Assembly: GCA_934097085.1 (NCBI GenBank) | Contig: CAKONK010000005.1 | Coordinates: 1-64,000 of the forward strand | DNA length: 64,000 nucleotides | Source: an uncultured Bacilli bacterium | Lineage (GTDB): Bacteria; Bacillota_I; Bacilli_A; RF39; UBA660 | Reading direction: 5' to 3' | Shown here: in pieces, positions 60,491 through 64,000 of the stretch | Position numbering within the stretch: the stretch's first letter is position 1 | Layout of the letters: each line of letters begins with the position of its first letter | The notes under the pieces: model-generated | The model's input: the letters and a program-made list of their open reading frames with translations, nothing else | Told to the model about the DNA's origin: nothing | The model's database searches: none | Program-made: the position numbers and the translations under genes

Positions 60491-61600
60491 ATTTACTTCA
60501 TCTAGTAACTCATTATATTTATCTTCGGTTATGTCAGTTGATTTTAAAATAATTTCTTTTGATACAGCATTTTTAATTAATTCTTTTGCAGTAGCAATTT
60601 TATTTTCCTCGATGACGGCTTCGGTTACTACTTCTTTTTTAAATTCATCAGTTACATTTTCTAATACAGCTTCTTTTTTAAACTCGTCTGTTACGGTTTC
60701 TAATACTGTTTCTTTTTTAAACTCGTCTGTTACATTTTCTAATACTGTTTCTTTTTTAAACTCGTCTGTTACATTTTCTAATACTGTTTCTTTTTTAAAC
60801 TCGTCTGTTACGGTTTCTAATACAGCTTCTTTTCTAAATTCATCGGTTACGGTTTCTAATACAGCTTCTTTTCTAAATTCATCGGTTACATCCTCTAAAG
60901 CTGCTTCTTTTTTAAATTTGTCTGGATCATAATACAATAATTCATCTAATGTCTTACTCAATTCATTCAACTCCTTTACTATTCGAAGCATCATTTCATC
61001 GCCCTTAAACATTATTTCATCATTTGAAATAAATATTAACGATAAATATTTTGCTCCTAATCTATCTAACTTTCTAATATCATCATAAGACAATTTTCTC
61101 AAGATTGCAACATTTATATCGTAAATTGTAAGTATATATTCTTCATCATTATCGTATTTTCTTATTAAATCCTCTTTATAAATAAATTTTCCTTTCCTAT
61201 ATCTATCATAATTATTAATATTCAATTGGACTGCTTTATAATAACTTTCCTTTGTTTCTTCATCAAATATCTTAAGTAACATGTGGCAAATATAGACATT
61301 ATTTTTGTTATAACTTTTTTTCGACCTTTGACTATTAAATTCTGTATTTAACAATATTGGACCTTTAGTTGTATATACTTTAAAATATGAATCAGTAACT
61401 CTATTTGATAAATCACTATAATTATTTAACTCATTATTAAGTATTTTAAAATCTACTACCTCAAGGACTTTAATATTATTATCATTTTCTAAAGCCAAAA
61501 ATAACTTTGTTATGTAATCTTTATTTATTGGATTAGAAAATATTCTTCGAATATAAATGTCATTTATAAATCCATTTTTAGTAAACATAGTTTTTTGCAT
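60470..61600 (-). CDS. Rpn/PD-(D/E)XK nuclease-family protein with a 13-residue tandem repeat
   Basis: The N-terminal 225 residues fit the recombination-promoting nuclease (Rpn, PD-(D/E)XK transposase-like) family: TDSYFKVYTTKGPILLNTEF gives the Asp and Glu of the core, with Asn after Glu in place of Gln. Residues about 230-333 are eight copies of a 13-residue unit (for example FKKETVLENVTDE). A helical tail follows. It starts after a strong AAAGGAG. It interrupts the usual fmt-rlmN neighbourhood, so acquisition is likely. Repeat number may vary between strains. Confidence 0.75.
   Translation of the reverse strand: MQKTMFTKNGFINDIYIRRIFSNPINKDYITKLFLALENDNNIKVLEVVDFKILNNELNNYSDLSNRVTDSYFKVYTTKGPILLNTEFNSQRSKKSYNKNNVYICHMLLKIFDEETKESYYKAVQLNINNYDRYRKGKFIYKEDLIRKYDNDEEYILTIYDINVAILRKLSYDDIRKLDRLGAKYLSLIFISNDEIMFKGDEMMLRIVKELNELSKTLDELLYYDPDKFKKEAALEDVTDEFRKEAVLETVTDEFRKEAVLETVTDEFKKETVLENVTDEFKKETVLENVTDEFKKETVLETVTDEFKKEAVLENVTDEFKKEVVTEAVIEENKIATAKELIKNAVSKEIILKSTDITEDKYNELLDEVNKETNKK
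60605..60916. repeat. Eight tandem 39-bp repeats inside the Rpn-type gene
   Basis: Eight units of 39 bp, in frame, encode FxKExxLExVTDE variants. Units three to six are nearly identical at DNA level, the outer ones diverged, as expected for a minisatellite that expands and contracts internally. Confidence 0.9.
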
Positions 61601-61834
61601 AATCTTTTCTCCTTTCTATAACTTTTTTTACTTTACACTTTTTATTATTTTCTATGTCATTTTAAAATTCTCCTTTCACTATACTTATTACCGGAAAATT
61701 TCTGATTTCCTCCTTTTTTTGTTAAATTTCTTAAAAAAAGTTAAAATTTTACACATTATTGACACCTTTTAATAACACTATTTACATATATTTTACATAT
61801 ATAAAAGTGTAAAGCAATGCATAAAAAAACATAA
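61601..61834. other. AT-rich intergenic region
   Basis: The gap upstream of the Rpn-type gene holds the pgsA-side terminator at its right end, its own RBS at the left end and otherwise homopolymeric AT-rich sequence. I see no ORF with an RBS. Confidence 0.5.
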
Positions 61835-61854
61835 CTAAATTCTATCGTTATGTT
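61828..61854 (-). terminator. Terminator of the phosphatidyltransferase gene
   Basis: AACATAAC and GTTATGTT arms followed by T7 on the minus strand. Confidence 0.75.
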
Positions 61855-62578
61855 TTATTTCTTTTCTAATACCTTTTAGGCCTTGAGAATCTTTATATTT
61901 TTCATAAAAGTCATTATCAAGCCAAATAGTTACAAAATTATCCCATCTATTTTTAATACTAGTTTTAGGTTTTAAATTAATATTAACTACCGGGATTTCC
62001 TCTTTTGAAGTGGAATCATATGTCTTTAAAAATTTTAAATAAGAATATAAAGTTAATATTTGAAATATATATAATGGTGTAAATAAAGTTAAATATAAAA
62101 TATTTGAGTTTATTTTATTAATATAATTTATAAAATCATTACTTAAAAAAGTTAAACTATTAATATCTGTTACAAGATATATTAATATAACTGTAATACT
62201 CATAACAATTGTTTTAATCTTACCAATTTTTGATGTTTTAACATTGATATTTTTTTGAAACTTTATAAATTGAATTAAAACAACAGCAAGTTCAAAAATA
62301 ATCGAAGCAATAGAATATTTTGTTACTTTAAATAGAATTATTAAATTACTGCAAGAAAAAAGTTTATCCGCTACACCATCAAACATACTACCAAAAAATG
62401 TAGCTACATGAAATTTTCTTGCTAGAAAACCATCAATACAGTCTGTAAGATAACAACATACTGAAAGAATAGCAGCATATAATCCTCCATAATTAAAGTA
62501 TACTGGGATCATCATAAATACACCAATTATTCTTACCATTGTAAGTAGGTTAACAAATATTAACATAAACTTTTTCAT
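61835..62578 (-). CDS. CDP-alcohol phosphatidyltransferase family protein
   Basis: An integral membrane enzyme of phospholipid synthesis, with the full family motif D-x2-D-G-x2-A-R-x8-G-x3-D-x3-D beginning at DCIDGFLAR (about residue 45). About six membrane helices follow. The closest role is phosphatidylglycerophosphate synthase (PgsA), but the 247-residue length and the extra C-terminal soluble tail of about 60 residues are unusual, so cardiolipin- or inositol-type activity cannot be excluded. It lies downstream of fmt and a membrane protein gene. Confidence 0.85.
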   Translation of the reverse strand: MKKFMLIFVNLLTMVRIIGVFMMIPVYFNYGGLYAAILSVCCYLTDCIDGFLARKFHVATFFGSMFDGVADKLFSCSNLIILFKVTKYSIASIIFELAVVLIQFIKFQKNINVKTSKIGKIKTIVMSITVILIYLVTDINSLTFLSNDFINYINKINSNILYLTLFTPLYIFQILTLYSYLKFLKTYDSTSKEEIPVVNINLKPKTSIKNRWDNFVTIWLDNDFYEKYKDSQGLKGIRKEIKHNDRI

Positions 62579-62590
62579 AATCTTTCCTTT

Positions 62591-63202
62591 CTATTTTATA
62601 TTATCAAATTCAAGTAAATAATTATCACTATTATCTTTTATATTGATAGATAAAATATTTTGTTCATCTATTTTAAATATTATTCCTATATTATCATTTT
62701 CATAAATTATTTCATTTTCTTCTTCATTAATATTTTCCGTTAATGTAGAGGTTAAATCATATATTTTTTGAATGTCTAAATAATTTTCATTTAAACCTAA
62801 ATATAAATTTTCTAAAGGAATTTTTTCATCCATATTTATTTCAAATATACCTTCATTATTAATTTCATATTTAATAAGTCCCTCACTATTTTCTTTATAA
62901 CCAGTAATATTTTCTTTTGTTTTAGTACCCGTATAAACAGTTTTACCTAATGAAGTATTTACTGTATATTTATAATTATATTCACTATTAAGTAGTTTTT
63001 CTTTCATACTAGCAAATGTAATAGTATTTTCTGTTTCATTATTTTTAGGTAAATTTTTTAAAGCATTATTGTAAGGAATTACTACGATTAAAAAAACAAA
63101 TATAAAAAATATAAACCATAATCCCAAACATACTAATGCGTGATATCTTTTATTTTCCCATAGTTTAACAAAATTATTATCTGGATTTTTCTTTTTTAAC
63201 AT
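62591..63202 (-). CDS. Signal-anchored protein of unknown function
   Basis: A cytoplasmic N-terminus and one membrane helix (ALVCLGLWFIFFIFVFLIVVI) lead to an external domain of about 150 residues, rich in Asn, Glu and Tyr, with no cysteine. The family is not recognised. Frames allow starts at 63241, 63217 or 63202; the last begins just after the fmt stop codon and keeps the basic lead, while 63217 has GGA at fitting distance. It lies between fmt and the phosphatidyltransferase gene and is probably co-transcribed with both. Confidence 0.6.
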   Translation of the reverse strand: MLKKKNPDNNFVKLWENKRYHALVCLGLWFIFFIFVFLIVVIPYNNALKNLPKNNETENTITFASMKEKLLNSEYNYKYTVNTSLGKTVYTGTKTKENITGYKENSEGLIKYEINNEGIFEINMDEKIPLENLYLGLNENYLDIQKIYDLTSTLTENINEEENEIIYENDNIGIIFKIDEQNILSINIKDNSDNYLLEFDNIK

Positions 63203-63203
63203 T

Positions 63204-64000
63204 TTAATTATTAACATATAAATTTTCCTTATCAATACCATTTAAAAATGCTTTTATATTCATTTCATTTTTACCCATTGGTTTTACTATCTCAAGACTT
63301 ATTACTCCATCTTTGCAACCAATTTCTAAATTATTTTTACTTGCATATACTTTACCTACTTCACTATTTTTTTTAATAAATGAAGCTTTACATACTTTTA
63401 TCTCTTTATCATTTAAAATAAAGTTTGCATAAGGTGATGGAGCAAAAACTCTTATTTGATTTATAATATCTTTTCCTTCTTTATTGAAATCTATTTTTTC
63501 ATTCTCTCTAGTTATAAGTTTTGTATAAGTAGCTTCATCGTCATTTTGAGGGATACTTTCATTCTCTCTTTTCACAATTAATGGTAATGTTTTTTCAAGA
63601 AGGTTAGCTCCTAAAATAGATAATTTATTTGATAATTTTTCAAGGTTATCATCAATATTTATATTAACACTTTCCATTGAAATAATATTTCCTGTGTCCA
63701 TACCTTTGTCCATATACATAATAGTTACACCTGTTTTAGTTTCACCATTTAAAATAGCACTTTGGATTGGAGATGCTCCCCTGTATTTTGGTAAAAGAGA
63801 TGCGTGTACATTGATACATCCAAGTTTAGGAATACTTAAAATACTTTCAGGTACTATTTTTCCATATGCACAAGTTATGATAATGTCGGGATTAATTTCA
63901 CTTATTTCTTCGAATGCATCCTTAATTTTATCTGGTGTTATTACATCAATTTTATTTTCTAAAGCACATTTTTTAACTGGTGAATAAGTAAGCACTCTCT
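63204..64000 (-). CDS. fmt: Methionyl-tRNA formyltransferase (partial)
   Basis: The enzyme formylates Met-tRNA for initiation. The window cuts off the N-terminal part; the frame is open to the right edge. Visible are the catalytic region INVHASLLPKYRGASPIQ (Asn and His of the active site), YMDKGMDTG with the catalytic Asp, and the C-terminal OB-type tRNA-binding domain (VFAPSPYANFIL, GVISLEIVKPMGKNEM). About 45 N-terminal residues are missing from view. Confidence 0.95.
   Translation of the reverse strand, partial: RVLTYSPVKKCALENKIDVITPDKIKDAFEEISEINPDIIITCAYGKIVPESILSIPKLGCINVHASLLPKYRGASPIQSAILNGETKTGVTIMYMDKGMDTGNIISMESVNINIDDNLEKLSNKLSILGANLLEKTLPLIVKRENESIPQNDDEATYTKLITRENEKIDFNKEGKDIINQIRVFAPSPYANFILNDKEIKVCKASFIKKNSEVGKVYASKNNLEIGCKDGVISLEIVKPMGKNEMNIKAFLNGIDKENLYVNN

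Noticed and set aside
60531..60932. Plus-strand repetitive open frame opposite the 39-bp repeats
   Set aside because: It is the antisense of the tandem repeats in the Rpn-type gene and has no RBS.

Overview
The window looks like chromosomal DNA from a very AT-rich, endospore-forming, fermentative member of the Bacillota, probably an uncultured gut lineage with a Mollicutes-like base composition. A spore germination receptor operon and the spore coat ATPase SpoIVA show sporulation. L-lactate dehydrogenase and pyruvate formate-lyase with its activase show anaerobic fermentation. Stops behave as in code 11. No taxon can be fixed from this sequence alone. Almost all genes lie on the minus strand; the exceptions are the germination operon, one membrane protein gene near 44 kb and two tiny ORFs inside repeated elements.

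Layout. 0.1-10 kb: deoD, two membrane-tethered XRE regulators, an RsgI-like anti-sigma protein, a lipoprotein, two transglutaminase-like proteins, an unrecognised 719-residue protein and an RlmD/RlmCD-type RNA methyltransferase, then the wreck of an Abi_2-family gene. 10.5-16.2 kb: germination receptor genes (A-C-B), HU and spoIVA. 16.3-18.8 kb: a surface protein gene flanked by two copies of a 345-bp element, each with inward-facing promoters at both ends and a 49-codon hydrophobic ORF. 18.8-38.6 kb: two amidoligase-like paralogues bracket prs, a Flp-like pilin and a large operon for a non-canonical F1-like rotary ATPase with very large Fn3-like surface proteins; a TasA/camelysin-like protein follows. 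38.7-43.7 kb: tyrS with a compact T-box, ldh, a CYTH triphosphatase, a pyrophosphatase-like protein and a shortened Rel behind a leader-peptide attenuator. 43.8-50.7 kb: membrane protein, murF, an ORF6N pseudogene, an ABC-2 exporter, a GNAT pseudogene and three short terminated RNAs. 50.7-64 kb: pflBA, efp, rpmG, tRNA-Val and tRNA-Thr, a Nudix gene, then rpe, rsgA, prkC, prpC, rlmN, an Rpn-type gene with tandem repeats, a CDP-alcohol phosphatidyltransferase, a membrane protein and fmt, which runs off the right edge.

The most unusual system is the operon at 22.3-35.8 kb. It encodes alpha, beta, gamma and epsilon homologues, a b-delta-like stalk protein and a c-like proteolipid. Catalytic motifs of alpha and beta are intact, but the c-like protein has Ala where the ion-binding Asp/Glu should be, and no subunit a is recognisable. 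Two membrane-anchored extracellular proteins of 1982 and 446 residues head the same operon. The inference is an ATP-driven motor that does not pump ions and may act on surface proteins, comparable in concept to the F1-like ATPases of mycoplasma gliding and immunoglobulin-cleavage systems.

A second candidate system is the duplicated 345-bp element. Its two ends are the conserved parts and carry convergent promoters; the interior has different sequence but equivalent inverted repeats and a 49-codon ORF. This is the layout of a type I toxin-antitoxin module or of a mobile miniature element. In one copy the ORF is shifted by one base in a run of eight A.
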